DNA of 64,000 nt from Anastrepha obliqua (Eukaryota; Arthropoda; Insecta; Diptera; Tephritidae): contig NC_072893.1 in NCBI RefSeq assembly GCF_027943255.1, positions 41,190,001 to 41,254,000 of the forward strand, in the 5' to 3' direction. This document shows, piece by piece, positions 11,885 through 22,499 of this stretch. The notes beneath the pieces were generated by a model. That model did not search any database, was not told where the DNA came from, and worked only from the letters and a program-made list of their open reading frames with translations. The translations under genes were made by a program, and so were the position numbers. Within the stretch, counting starts at the first letter, position 1. Every line of letters starts with the position of its first letter.

Positions 11885-12240
11885 GGCCGGAATTAGATGG
11901 TATTGATCTGGACAAGGTTTATTTTCAACAAGACGACGCTACCTACCACACAAGCAACGAAACCAATGATCTTTTACGGGAAAAGTTCCCGGACCGCGTT
12001 ATCTCTCGAAGGCTACCGAGATCTTGTGATTTAACCACTTGACTTTTTTCCTTGGGGCCACGTGAAAGAGAAGACCTACGCCAATAGCCCTCAAAGACCT
12101 CGAAGATGGAATTCGTGAGGCTATCGAGGACATAGGGCAGCCACTTTGCAATTCGGTTATGGAAAATTTCATGAAAAGGATTTTGCCCTGTAAGCGTGGT
12201 CGTGGTGGTCATTTGCCTGATGTTATTTTCCACTATTAAC
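11885..12240 (+). mobile_element. DD41D-type transposase remnant, 3' part
   Basis: Frames give ELDGIDLDKVYFQQDDATYH, TSNETNDLLREKFPDRVISR, RLPRSCDL, then a shifted WGHVKEKTY and a C-terminus with MENFMKR and RGRGGHLPDVIFHY. The layout matches the DD41D (rosa) transposase at 39698, but the GDVNWP segment between the last two aspartates is deleted. The N-terminal half is lost. Confidence 0.72.
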
Positions 12241-12869
12241 GGCATACCTTAATGAAATAAACAAATAAACATCCAATGATTTATATTAAATAATAGCATT
12301 TTTCTTTGAATATCAAAATAACACCTCTTACACCAGCTTTCAGTCTAACCCATGTGCTTGTTTGCAAATTTCAGTCTGGCTAACTTATGCGGCGTGGCAA
12401 TTTGAGGTATTCTTAAAGGTTCCTTCCACTTTATATTTTAGTCCGAAGATACAATTTTCTGATGCCTTCGTTTTCTCATTCGAAGTTTTAATTTTGCCAC
12501 TTTTGTGATGCGCGGATTTGGTGGCTTCTTCTTTAATATTATTAGATTTGGCGTCAGGAAATCTTTGTAATTCTCAAATTTGTTAAGAAAGAATGCCACA
12601 GTTCTTCGCTAATTTCAAAACATTTTCCGATCGATTGATTTGATGACTAATTTGTCGACTGACATACCATTTTTCACGAAGAAAACTTCGTCACTGTGAG
12701 TGGCTGGTACGAGCCGGTGAGTTATAAAAGAGTTTTTTGAAAATTATTTAAAATAACTAATAAAAACACGAATAATTTATTCGTGGGCAATTTATGTTAT
12801 ATTTTACTCGAATAATGCCTAACTCTGTCTTCCTGAGATTTCTACCTATTCGAAGCCGACTAACTAATC
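12241..12869. other. Noncoding, no gene seen
   Basis: AT-rich sequence with no assignable motif. Confidence 0.5.
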
Positions 12870-13110
12870 GAAGTATTCATTTGGCGCAGGAGAAGAAAAA
12901 ATTGTTTCCTGCTCTTTTTTGTCTTGACAATTTCTACAGGAGGTTGTACGTCTAGTCGATAGGCATCTCTGCCTATCAGATAAGCACCCGAAATTGAAGA
13001 GATTACTACACTAATATTGCTTTCATCAGGCTTGCCACGTGAGCAGGCGCTAAGGGCTGACCATAGTTGTTTCAAAAATTTATAGGTGCGTTTCATAGGC
13101 TCAATGTCTA
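12870..13110 (-). pseudogene. Probable LINE C-terminal fragment
   Basis: The minus strand reads KFLKQLWSALSACSRGK and ISGAYLIGRDAYRLDV, similar to the LTGHxLIGRHAxRLG block that precedes the zinc knuckle of RNase H-bearing LINEs. The knuckle cysteines that should follow are not visible. The assignment is tentative. Confidence 0.4.
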
Positions 13111-13117
13111 AAACTCT

Positions 13118-13255
13118 TGTTGTTGTTGTAGTAGCAGCATAAATATTCCCCATACATATACGGGGAATGCTGCTGAAGTGACAGTCCTTGGCCGGATATA
13201 AATCCGGGTCGTTCCGGTTACGTAGAACCGACTGTCGTAGGAACGGTCTAAAACT
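13118..13255 (-). repeat. Hairpin-rich dispersed repeat with (CAA)n tail
   Basis: On the minus strand this is a short GC-richer unit with three self-complementary parts (CCGGATTTATATCCGG at 13193-13208, the CCCCGTATATGTATGGGG stem at 13147-13164, and a GACAGTC/GACTGTC pair) ending in a CAACAACAAC tail at 13118-13130. The layout resembles the 3' terminus of a non-LTR element or a small SINE. I know this unit as common in tephritid DNA, but cannot name a family. Confidence 0.6.
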
Positions 13256-13629
13256 CTTCTCTTCTTCTGCTGCCGAAGTGTAAGCTTTGCACACACTTTG
13301 CACAAGCCTTACACAAAGATCGCTCGTAACTCTTCATATAGAGTACATGAGTTTAAATTGAGTCTAAATTTTGTTGCAGGATGAAATAAGCTTAAACTTG
13401 TGTGGGTGGCGGTACACTGGTTAATTAGCTGGCGAACTTCGGTTCTTTGGAGTCTCCATTCGCACCGGATACAATTTTAGAGCCAGTCATAGTGGGAACA
13501 GACTTTCATTAATAAATTTCGTGAAAACTGTATAACTAAGTGTTTCCTGAAATTGTCTGATAAGGTGGTGGAAGAATTTCTTCGCAGACACAGTAGGAGT
13601 GAGCTCAGAGCCGTGATAGAACATATTAT

Positions 13630-13840
13630 GCACAATGCAGAATTATCGACTATGCATTAAGTGCGTCTTGTTTAGAGGATGAAGATAGGACTGAGCAGTT
13701 TCTCTGCCGCTGTACGGCCTTCGCTAGACTTAGATACTACATTTTGGAGTTCACGTGTAGTAACAATTTTATAACTGCACTCTCTTTTCTCAAAGAGTGT
13801 AGGAGAGAAGAATTGCTATATTGCAAAGAGACATAAGAGA
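13630..13840 (+). pseudogene. LINE C-terminal zinc-knuckle fragment
   Basis: The plus strand reads CLEDEDRTEQFLCRCTAFARLR and continues FITALSFLKECRRE. This is the Cx(n)ExxxHxxxxC-type knuckle after RNase H in I/Jockey-group LINEs, with glutamine in place of the usual histidine. No upstream RT survives. Confidence 0.6.
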
Positions 13841-14409
13841 ATAATTGAATAATTTGCGAAATAGCCAGACTTTTTGGAAAAATCTGTGCATCAGCAAGAT
13901 CTCACATCTGCTCATAATTCAACGAAGAATTCGGTTTGGCTCCACTGTAAACTTCCTTACCACTCAGTGCCAGGTTTATGACCATCTTCAGGGGCGAACT
14001 GTAACTCCCTTAATTACTAATGTGTCCGAAATTGAAGAGAGGCTTAGTGCAAACCTTCATAAAAGTAAGGACGCGCGTCCACCATCATGAAATTGATAAC
14101 ACCAATGGATATAAGATAAAAGAGTAAAGTAAGGTTTGGTCTTTTATATTTCCAAATATTCAGTAAGATTCAGTCTTTCATCGAACGTGTGAGAATTGAT
14201 TGTTACAAAACTTTATCGAAATTCCGTCTCAGTTAATAATAGGTTGGAATGGTTGCCCAAGGAATGATCACACTTGGACGAGGAAAAACGAATTCGCCCT
14301 TTGTGACACCATTATGAAGGAGGTGAGGTGAAAGAGAAATACCGATGGGATACAGGGAGCGGGCGGGGAGAGGTGGTGCTGGGATGGTTAGGAGAGTGGA
14401 TTTAGAGTG

Positions 14410-14700
14410 AGTGGATTATGAGTGCTGACTGCGCTGTGTTTGCGTCAACCGCTTTGTGGTGCTGATGAAATTCATCGAGTTTTTAATGTCAGCGCCAGTT
14501 ATATCAGAAGGCGTAGCCAAGAAGTAAGAGCCAAGATGCCTGTATCTTAACCCCACCAGTGCAGGGCAGCTAAAGAGAAGGTGCTGAGATGATTCCACCT
14601 CATCCTCCATACATCCAGTGCAAAAATGACTCGAAGTAATTTCAAGTCTCACAGCACGAGATCCGAGAGCTGATATTTTGTCAACCTCAGAAGCTCGCCC
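14410..14700 (-). pseudogene. LINE C-terminal zinc-knuckle fragment
   Basis: The minus-strand frame reads RLEITSSHFCTGCMEDEVES, then SQHLLFSCPALVGLRYRHLG and ends shortly after NFISTTKRL. CxxC...HxxxxC is the terminal zinc knuckle of RNase H-bearing LINEs, and here all three cysteines and the histidine are kept. It is only the last ~80 residues of ORF2 and is 5' truncated. Confidence 0.72.
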
Positions 14701-14749
14701 GAGCGCCCCCGATCCACACGTGGGCAGAAGGATTTCGCGACCTTACAAG

Positions 14750-15214
14750 CTACTAATACGCAGATCTGAATTTTACAAGCAAAATTTTCATTATTTTAGT
14801 CAACACAAACCTGGAGTGCTCGACCAAGCATCAATGTATTCACAAAGATTGACTGTTTGTTGCGGTTTATGGCAGGGCGCAATCATCAGATCTCGTCCAA
14901 ACCTCTACAAATCCACAAATATTGACTACTTGTCACTGTTTGCTACATTGCGATATCATCGGATCTTATTTGTTACGGAATGAGGAAGGAGACACCGTTA
15001 ACGTGAATGGTTCTGTGGCCAGAGCTAATAAGCAATGATATATCCGAGCTGTAGTTCCAAAAAGACAGCGCAATGCAAAAAACGGAAGTGCCATACAAGC
15101 CGACACAACGCTCGAAGCTGTGAAGAAGAAGTTTGACGACTGGGGAATCTTAATTGGTCGTCGCGATTATGCGATTTGACACTGCTGGATTGTTTTACTT
15201 GTAGTCAGGTTCAG
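14750..15214 (+). mobile_element. DD41D-type transposase remnant
   Basis: Fragments MYSQRLTVCCGLWQGAII, RNEEGDTVNVNGSVAR and KKFDDWGILIGRRD (shifted frames) correspond in order to blocks of the DD41D transposase (VTLWGGLWAGGIIG, the VTVN block, and the segment before the third aspartate). A foreign stretch of about 90 bp interrupts it near 14895-14985, and a SINE follows directly. Confidence 0.55.
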
Positions 15215-15450
15215 GAATAGCCGTATGGTTTTGTGCATGACTATCATTTGGTAGGTTCTGGTTCGAAATCCGCTATTAGCACGAGATACCAAATGATAGA
15301 AAACATTTGACAATGGAAACCTCTGATTGTATTTTTGTTAGGAAAACCGTCTGCCCTTCGACGATGGCATAATTAAGTCCTTTTATTTAGGGAAAACATT
15401 AAGATGCAAAAACCAAATAGAAGGAGGAGTCCGGCCAACCACCTAACATA
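15215..15450 (+). repeat. tRNA-headed SINE copy
   Basis: An A-box-like TAGCCGTATGGTT lies at 15218-15230 and a good B-box GGTTCGAAATCC at 15260-15271. The body follows the same order as at 5856 (a TGGAAACCTCTGATTGTAT block, AACATTAAGATGC, GGAGGAGTCCGGCCAACCAC). A 13-bp inverted pair (15240-15252 and 15287-15299) surrounds the B-box in this copy only. Confidence 0.68.
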
Positions 15451-15933
15451 AAGTTATATGTATGTAAATCTCAAGCTCTTAGTCTACACTAAAAGACGAA
15501 CAATTTTGGATGACAAAATTTGAACGACCGCTTGACTCCTTGCGAGGTCGAGCTGGCCATTTCAAAGATGAGCCATTCCATATATATAATGGCATGAATA
15601 TGGTGTAGCTTTAAGCTTAAAGCTAGAGTAAATTTGATACTCCCACCGTTGCTGTTTTATTTAAATTTATTTTCCTATCATTCTTATCTGGTCACCCTGT
15701 AGTTGATTTGTCTTTACGAAACTCGTGTGCGGAAATGACAATTGATGGAGTGATTGAGAAGGTCAATTGGTTGGTAGCATGAAATACCATATCTGAGTAG
15801 TTGAAACGGAGGTCACTACACTTAATGCATACAAAGCAAATATATCGACGTAAATTTATTTTTCATGTTGATTATATCATCACTATCAAGAAATCGTTAC
15901 AGTCAATTGTGGTTTATAAAACATTTGTATATA

Positions 15934-16772
15934 AAGGGTGATGAGATTGAAGGTACTTTTTCCAATAGGGTTTTTTGATAGATCTCGCGTGACTGCTGTC
16001 AAAATAAATGGAATTTTTTTTTTAGTATTCTTTGACATTTTATCATGGAAAGACTTCCACGCCTCAACAACGTTTACAAATCGTAAAAAGGTATTACGAA
16101 AATCCATGCTCTGTGAAAAGTGTTCATCGTGCGCTCAGGCCAACGAATTTTGTTCAGCGATGAGGCTGTAATGGCTACGTCAGTAATAAAATTGCCTTAT
16201 TTGGACTGAAAAGCCACCCGAAGCCATTCAAGAACAGCCATTACATCCATTGAAATCAGTTGTTTGAGGCGGGCAATATTTCTGGCTGGCGCTAATGTAA
16301 CAGAGAATGGCGCCGCTATCGCGCTATGATAAATTACTTTTTGGTTCCAACAAGCGGTGCTACTTGCCATATAGCCCATGAAGCAATGCATTTACTGCGT
16401 CGCCGGTGAGCAATTTATCTCTCGTCGCGGACAGTGGATTGGCAAATTTTGAACTTTTATTTGTGCGGGTATGTAAAGTCTAAATGCTTTGTGGATAAAC
16501 CACCTTCGATTGAGGCATTGGAAGTCAACATTCACAAAGTTATTCACGAGATACCGACCGAAGTCTTCCAGCGAGTCATTCAAAATTGGTGTTTGCGGAT
16601 GGCTGAATTACGACGCAGTTGCGACCAACTGGAATTATCTTCGAAGAGATTATCTTTAAAAAATAAATGCCAGGAAAGGTTCTAAAAAAAAGTATAAAGA
16701 TTTTACAATCAATTTGAATTTTCGTTGTTTTATTTCAATTTAAAATCCGATATCTCTGAATTCATCACCCTT
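15934..16772 (+). mobile_element. DD41D (rosa-type) mariner, internally deleted
   Basis: The element is bounded by TA (15932-15933, 16773-16774) and inverted ends starting AAGGGTGATGA. Coding debris in order: a start-like MERLPRLNNVYKS near 16043, RYRAMINYFLVP, SGATCHIAHEAMHLLRR, then an open 3' part (16434-16685) with CGYVKSKCFVDKPPSIEAL and FQRVIQNWCLRMAELRR. These match the DD41D transposase at 39698, but the second-aspartate region reads SGATCH (aspartate lost) and much of the middle is missing. It is inactive, with well-preserved ends. Confidence 0.8.
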
Positions 16773-16774
16773 TA

Positions 16775-17582
16775 CTTAGACACATACGAGTATGCATATT
16801 AGGGTGTCTCTTTCAAAAAAAAAAAGCTATGGTTTTTCCGCCTTAACTATAAAATTTATTACATTTTAAGACTTCGGCCAAAATATTTGAGAAAAATTTT
16901 ACGATTTACGAGAGTGAAACCGACTTGAAAGTACCTGCGAAAATTGTATTTTTTTTTAAATAAAATTATTATTTTTTTGAATATTTTTGCCAAAGAATTA
17001 GCTCGGGTAATAGAAGAGTTTACACTTAAAAGGTCTGCATTAAAAATGTTTAAAAATTTTATAAATAGAATCAAAATAATTTTATATGCGAAAAAAAGTG
17101 GGGTGTGGGGAGGGCTAATGAAAAAATTGAAAAGGATGAAAAAAGACCTACTCTATGGGGCGTTAGAATTCAAAATCGGCCAAGATTTTCTGCATTTTCA
17201 TTAAAATTTTCTTTAAAGCTATCTTCCAAAAAAACTCAAAAACTGCACCAGAAATCTTGTTATTTCGATGCCGTTGTTATGATTTTTAAATAATTTTATG
17301 CACGCCTTTTAAGTTGAAAGACTTCTATCAGCAAAAGAGATTATTTGAAGAAATAAGAAAATAAAAATTTAAAAACTATTTTTACTTATACAAAACTCGT
17401 TTGTTGAAGGTAAATACTTTCAAATGCGTCCAGTTCAAGTAAATCTTAAAATTTTTGCGAGATACTTTGGCGGATGTCTGAGAAGAACATAAATTATATA
17501 ATTCCGATTGAAAAACAGTGCCGAGTTTTTGTGTTTTGTATGATGAGCGATGCACACACGAGTCTATGCATGTAATTGCTTA
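16775..17582. other. AT-rich noncoding
   Basis: Strongly AT-rich DNA between two DD41D elements. Reading frames here are low-complexity lysine/phenylalanine-rich chance frames. Confidence 0.6.
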
Positions 17583-17584
17583 TA

Positions 17585-17963
17585 AAAGGTGGTTAAATTT
17601 CAAGGGCCGATGTTGAATGTGAACCACACCTAAACGTCAACGACACCGTTGGACTTCTTTCTTTGCGGTTATTTGAAAGAAAAGGTGTACGTCAATAAGC
17701 CAGCAACAATTCAAGAGCGAAAGGATGAGATAATTCGGCACATTAACGGCATAGAACCCCAATTATGCCTCAGCCTCATCAAAAATTTGGATCATCGGAT
17801 GGAGGTGTGCCGCCGAGCCGCGGCGGCCATTTGGCCGATAATTTGTTTAATACGTAATTGAGTCATACCAATATTATCATAATAGAGAGAAATCACAATA
17901 ATTTCCTAAAAAAATTGTATTTTATTCAAAAACAACACCGGCCCTTGAAACTTAACCACCCTT
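17585..17963 (+). mobile_element. 379-bp DD41D-derived MITE
   Basis: TA flanks both ends, and the long inverted ends (starting AAAGGTGGTTAAATTTCAAG) match those of the larger element at 39698. Internally about 65 bp of the left part are joined straight to the transposase C-terminal coding region (GYLKEKVYVNKPATIQERK, then NGIEPQLCLSLIKNLDHRME), removing about 560 bp relative to 39698. It is a direct internal-deletion derivative of that family. Confidence 0.85.
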
Positions 17964-18493
17964 TACATGCACACCCATAACTTTTTGGAATTTCGACGGT
18001 TTTTCCATATTCATTTTAATAGCCCAACCATTTTTAGAACATGAATATAGAAAACAATTTCAATGCGAATTAACAAAAGCAAAAGCTTTTAGGGCATTAC
18101 CGACTTGTTTTATGGCAAAAGCTTCCGCTCAGTAATCACCCGCAATCAGCTGATATGACAAACCTCTTTATTGCGCGCTTCCAAACCTTCTAAAGGCGCG
18201 TAACTATGCCCCATGCCCAATTGCCTTTAACCCTCATGCGCCCTAATACGCTTGAATTACATATTTCCATAAAACATTAATTAAGTTGTCATATCAACGC
18301 CTCCGAGAATCCTCATCAATAATGCAAAGCAAACAAAAAGTAATGCACAAGCAACAACAACCACAAAAATGCTAATCACAATAATCAAATAATAAACTTC
18401 ACTCATAAATATGAATTAGTAATTCATCAGTGGTCATGTTTTGTTTTTCTTTTTTTGTTACTCTGCTTTTTTTTTGTTATATGTTTATGTTCT
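17964..18493 (-). other. Netrin intron (start)
   Basis: No coding signal. As it lies immediately downstream of the Netrin donor site, this is intronic on the minus strand, as probably is all sequence down to position 1. Confidence 0.7.
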
Positions 18494-18499
18494 ACTCAC
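18494..18499 (-). promoter_or_regulatory. Netrin 5' splice donor
   Basis: The minus strand reads AAAA then GTGAGT, followed by an in-frame stop. This matches the donor consensus, and the protein homology to netrins ends exactly here (DANECK). The intron interrupts the next codon after its first base. Confidence 0.88.
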
Positions 18500-19724
18500 T
18501 TTTGCATTCATTGGCGTCACGTGCCGTTGCCCGACCCCATGGTCGATCAAAGTGGAATGGCTTGCAGCGTTCGCAGTCACGACCCATCGTATTGTGTTTG
18601 CATTCGCACGCGAGCACACCGTTATGATCGGGTGAGCACTTGGATGCATGTCCATTACACTTGCAGCGTCCACCGACGAGGAAATCCGACACCGCATAAT
18701 GTTGTCCTATACTAGCGGCACCCGTATGCGTGGACGCACCGCTTGAGATAGTCACCGCGGCAGGTATACTAACAGCATCGGCTGCTTGATCGATCGCATT
18801 CAAACCGCCGTATTGTTGTATCAACACCGAATTAGATGCTGCCTCGCTATATTTGCCATTCGGTTTCATTTCGATGCCACTTGTCTCCAGCACGTTGAGC
18901 GCATTCGGTTCGGGCATTTGCAGTCGATGGAAGACTACTTTAATATCCGTGGCTGTAACCCATTCCTGCAGCACCTGCGACGAATCCAAATCACGTGCCG
19001 ATGGACGTCCTTCGAGCGTGCTGAAAGCGATACGCGAACCCTGCAAACCAGTCACATCGCCCACCTGGCGATGGGAGTCGGTGCAGCGTGCTTCATGTTC
19101 ATTATGCTTCGTGATGGTTGCACGATTAGGACGCCCATAGACGCGACGACATTGCGAGCTATAGAATTGAAAAGGTTGCCAAGTCTTGCCATAATCGGAA
19201 CTCTTGTAAATCGCTATCGAATCGGGTTTCAGTGATTTCGGGCATAGCTGCAGGCTCACATAGGTCAATTCGTATTTCTTGCCCAGCGATAGAGTGAGCG
19301 AAACATTGTCGGGTGGTGCATTCATGCTAGTCACCGGTGGTACGGGTGCCGAGCGCCAACAAGTGACATTATTCGAATTATTCAAATCGGTAAGCGCTGA
19401 TTCGGGGAAACGGCGCGCCGGATTCGTATAGTCGCAAATGTGGCAAGTCATATCCTGTGGATCGGCAATCGAACCCAAACCGCTCAACTCGCAATAACGT
19501 TGTGGCTGGTCCAGTCCACAAGTGCTTGACGCTTGTACGGGCGCACCAAAGGCCGCATTCACGAAATCGGGTATGCACTTGCGCGCCTTGTCATCATCGT
19601 AACACGGATCGGAGGGCGCCTGAGCGGCCAACATTTTCATGTACACATCGTTGGGAATGGCGCGGCCGAGGGAGAGTAGTGAGAGTAAGAGTAGAGGAGT
19701 GAGCAAAGCGCGAAGGCGCGTCAT
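18500..19724 (-). CDS. Net: Netrin, first coding exon
   Basis: This exon codes for the N-terminal 408 residues of a secreted Netrin, an axon-guidance ligand that binds Frazzled/DCC and Unc-5 receptors. A leucine-rich signal peptide (residues 1 to about 22) is followed by a laminin N-terminal (VI) domain (about 36-352; [64 protein letters not shown]) and the first laminin-type EGF module (354-408; [32 protein letters not shown]). Sequons lie at N115, N119 and N140. Compared with vertebrate netrins as I recall them, an extra stretch rich in A/S/Q (about 295-340) precedes YAVSDF. The start is chosen because CCAACATG fits the fly context and gives the signal peptide; no acceptor is obvious just upstream. 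Which fly paralogue (NetA or NetB) cannot be settled. The exon itself is intact. Confidence 0.95.
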
Positions 19725-20380
19725 GTTGGCGAATGGCGGTGAGGTGGAAGAAAGGATGGAAAGTGGGAGCGGAAAGTGACTGACTAATTAGTTGGTTGTT
19801 GTGTGTGCGTATCAATTCAACTTTGAGTGGGAGTATGGGTGAGTGGCGCTCAAAAGCTGATTTGTGTTTCTGTTATTAAATGCCAGTTAAATGGCGGATT
19901 AATCACTTCGGTATCAAATTATGCTCGTCGCGGTAGGCAGAGGAGTTTAAGTTGAGTAAATTGGTTGGTTTGCTCTCTGTGGTCTGATTGAGCTGCGGCG
20001 TATTTTAGTTTGGCTCAGCGGCTTTCTTTTGGAGTGTGCGTTGAAGACAGAACTTTATTTGGAAGCTCGTTTTGCGTGCTCTTATTCCGTGTTTTTGTTT
20101 TTGTGATGATTAATTTTGTATTTAAAGTTTATCGCTGCTCGTTTTTCACTTTCAATAACTCATTATTTTGCACTAGTGGATTTGGAGATTAGCTTTAGGA
20201 AATTTGTGATTATTAGGGTTGTCTATTAAATCCACTTTTATTATTATATTTTTCGTTTAACACCGTTATGCACTAATGAAATACATGAAGATCTTTCAGT
20301 ATTGTAGCCACTGTTTTGTTTGTGAGTCGTTTGCTTTTTCAACAAACTCAACGCGAAGTTGGAAATTTAAAAATTTTTGC
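19725..20380 (-). other. Netrin 5' flank
   Basis: Noncoding. The pyrimidine-rich minus-strand stretch just before the ATG could be an intron end or 5' UTR, but I see no clear AG acceptor that would decide it. Confidence 0.45.
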
Positions 20381-21880
20381 ACTTCAAATATTTTTTGCTA
20401 AAAATGCCCCTGTTTAATTTTCGTTCAAAAGAAATTTTCGTTAAACTTTTCATAAATCTCGATAGCTTAAATATTTTTTTAATTAAATTAAAAAAATAAA
20501 AAAATGTCAAAAAAAATTTCGCAAATTTTGATAACTAAAAAAAAATGGTTTTTAATATAGTTTTAAATTAATAATCGCTAAATAAAATTAAAATAATCTT
20601 CTTTTTTGATTAAAAAAAACTTCCGTAATTTAAATATTTTTGATTAAATAACCGAAAATTGTAAATGAAGCTAAAAAATTCAAAAATTTTGTCTAAAAAA
20701 TTTTTCGCAAATTTTGATAGCTTAAAAAATGGTTTTTATTACAGCTTTAAATTAAAAGATAATAAATAAACTTAAAAGAATTTTTTTGAATCTAATGAAA
20801 AGCTTCTATAATTTAAATATTTTTTTGATTGAATAAAAAAAATTTTAAATGAAACTTAAAATATGCAAAAATGGTGTCTAAAAAAATTTTCGCATATTTC
20901 GATCATTTGAAAAAAAAAATAAATGGTTTCCATTAAAGTTTTAAATTAAAAGATAATAAATAAATAAAAAAAATTGAATGTGATTAAAAATTAGAAATAA
21001 AATAATAAATTAATAGCAAAAAACTGAAAATTGATAACCAAAAAAATTAATATTTTTTCAAAACTAATTAGTTTGGTATAACAAGAATTTAAATAAAATG
21101 AGCAGAAAAAATTAAAAATTAAATTAAAGAAAATTAATAAAGGAATAGTATTTTTTAATAAAAATCTTTAAACAAAATTTAAAAAAAGATTTATTGCGTA
21201 CGGAAATTTTTTTATTAATTAATATTAAGGTTTAATTATTTTATTAATTTTGAAAACTTCGTATTTTTTTCATTTAATCAATAAAAATTAAAAATGATGT
21301 AAAAAATTTATTTTAGGAAAAAATGTAATTGAAATTCATTAAACGAATTTAATGAGCAACATTTTTTCTATCAACAAAACATTTTTTTAATTAAATTTCT
21401 AAAAAAATGTAATTAAACTTTCAATATGAATTAAAATATTTTACAAAAATTAAATTACATTTATTTTAATTTATCAAAAAAATTAGAAAAGATGTAATTT
21501 CTAAAAAAATGTATTATAAATTAGAATATGAATTAAAATTTTTTATAAAAATTAAATTAAATTTATTTTAATTAATCAATAAAAATTAAAAATGATATAA
21601 AAAATTTATTTTTGAAAAAAATGTTATTAAAATTAATTAAATGAATTTAAAAAAATAAAAGTTTTTTATAGTAAAAACATTTTTTTAGTTATATTTCTAT
21701 ATAAAAGTTAGTTAAAGTTATATTTCTGTAATAAAAATTAGAATATGAATTAAATTTTTTTATAAAAATTAAATTTAATTTACAAAAAATAAAAAAAAAA
21801 TGCAATAAAATAACAAAATTGTTTATTCAAAAAAATGTCAAAAAAAATGAAAAGTTAACAAAAATCTTTTTTAAATTTCT
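20381..21880. repeat. AT-rich degenerate tandem repeats
   Basis: About 1.5 kb with very few G or C. Two layers of periodicity are visible. A unit of about 185 bp recurs at roughly 20512, 20696 and 20882 (TTTCGCAAATTTTGAT, then an ATGGTTTTTA block, TTTTAAATTAA, a TTTAAATATTTTT block). Further on a block with AATATGAATTAAAAT plus ATAAAAATTAAATTA recurs near 21425, 21525 and 21740, and a TCAATAAAAATTAAAAATGA block at 21278 and 21574. Copies are diverged. Confidence 0.75.
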
Positions 21881-22499
21881 TCTTTCTAGCAAAAAATGTC
21901 TAATTTTCCAGTTATCAAATTTGACATTTACTTTACTCCTCAGTTGTACTTTGTAGTTGAAGAATTGTCTGATTTACTTTTTTATATATTACTTTTTTAG
22001 ATTTTCCTTTCGTTTGCCTCAGCAATTCAATTTCTCTTAATCGCAATTTTCCATATCGCTCAAAAATTAGCTACGGCTCTCGAGATATGCGCGCAACGAA
22101 AGTATGTTGCAATTTTCTTAATAATCAAGTTCTATTCTCAGCATTTAATGCCGCTTATCGCTTTTATCTCCTTTATGTTTTGGTTTTTCGTTGCTACATC
22201 AGAGTTCAAAAAAATCTCACATAAATCGCAATTTTCACGTCGATAATTCGTTAAATTTCATAATTCAATTTTCAACAATCAATCACTGAGGCTTTCGCGC
22301 TCACTGCCTAGCTTTTGGCTTTCGTTGCAATTCACTTATTTCGTTTATTTCTTTCACAATTTTTTTTTCCTTTTGTGCTTTGCTTTTCAAGGCGCGCTCA
22401 ATGCGCACGCGACTTGCACTTTTCTAACCGCCCGTCAGGTTCAATTGCATTTCATTCAGGAAATTCAAAACAACATACAAGCGACTCACTGTCTGTCGT
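21881..22499. other. Noncoding Netrin upstream region
   Basis: Base composition returns gradually to normal. No gene or repeat is recognised. Confidence 0.5.
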
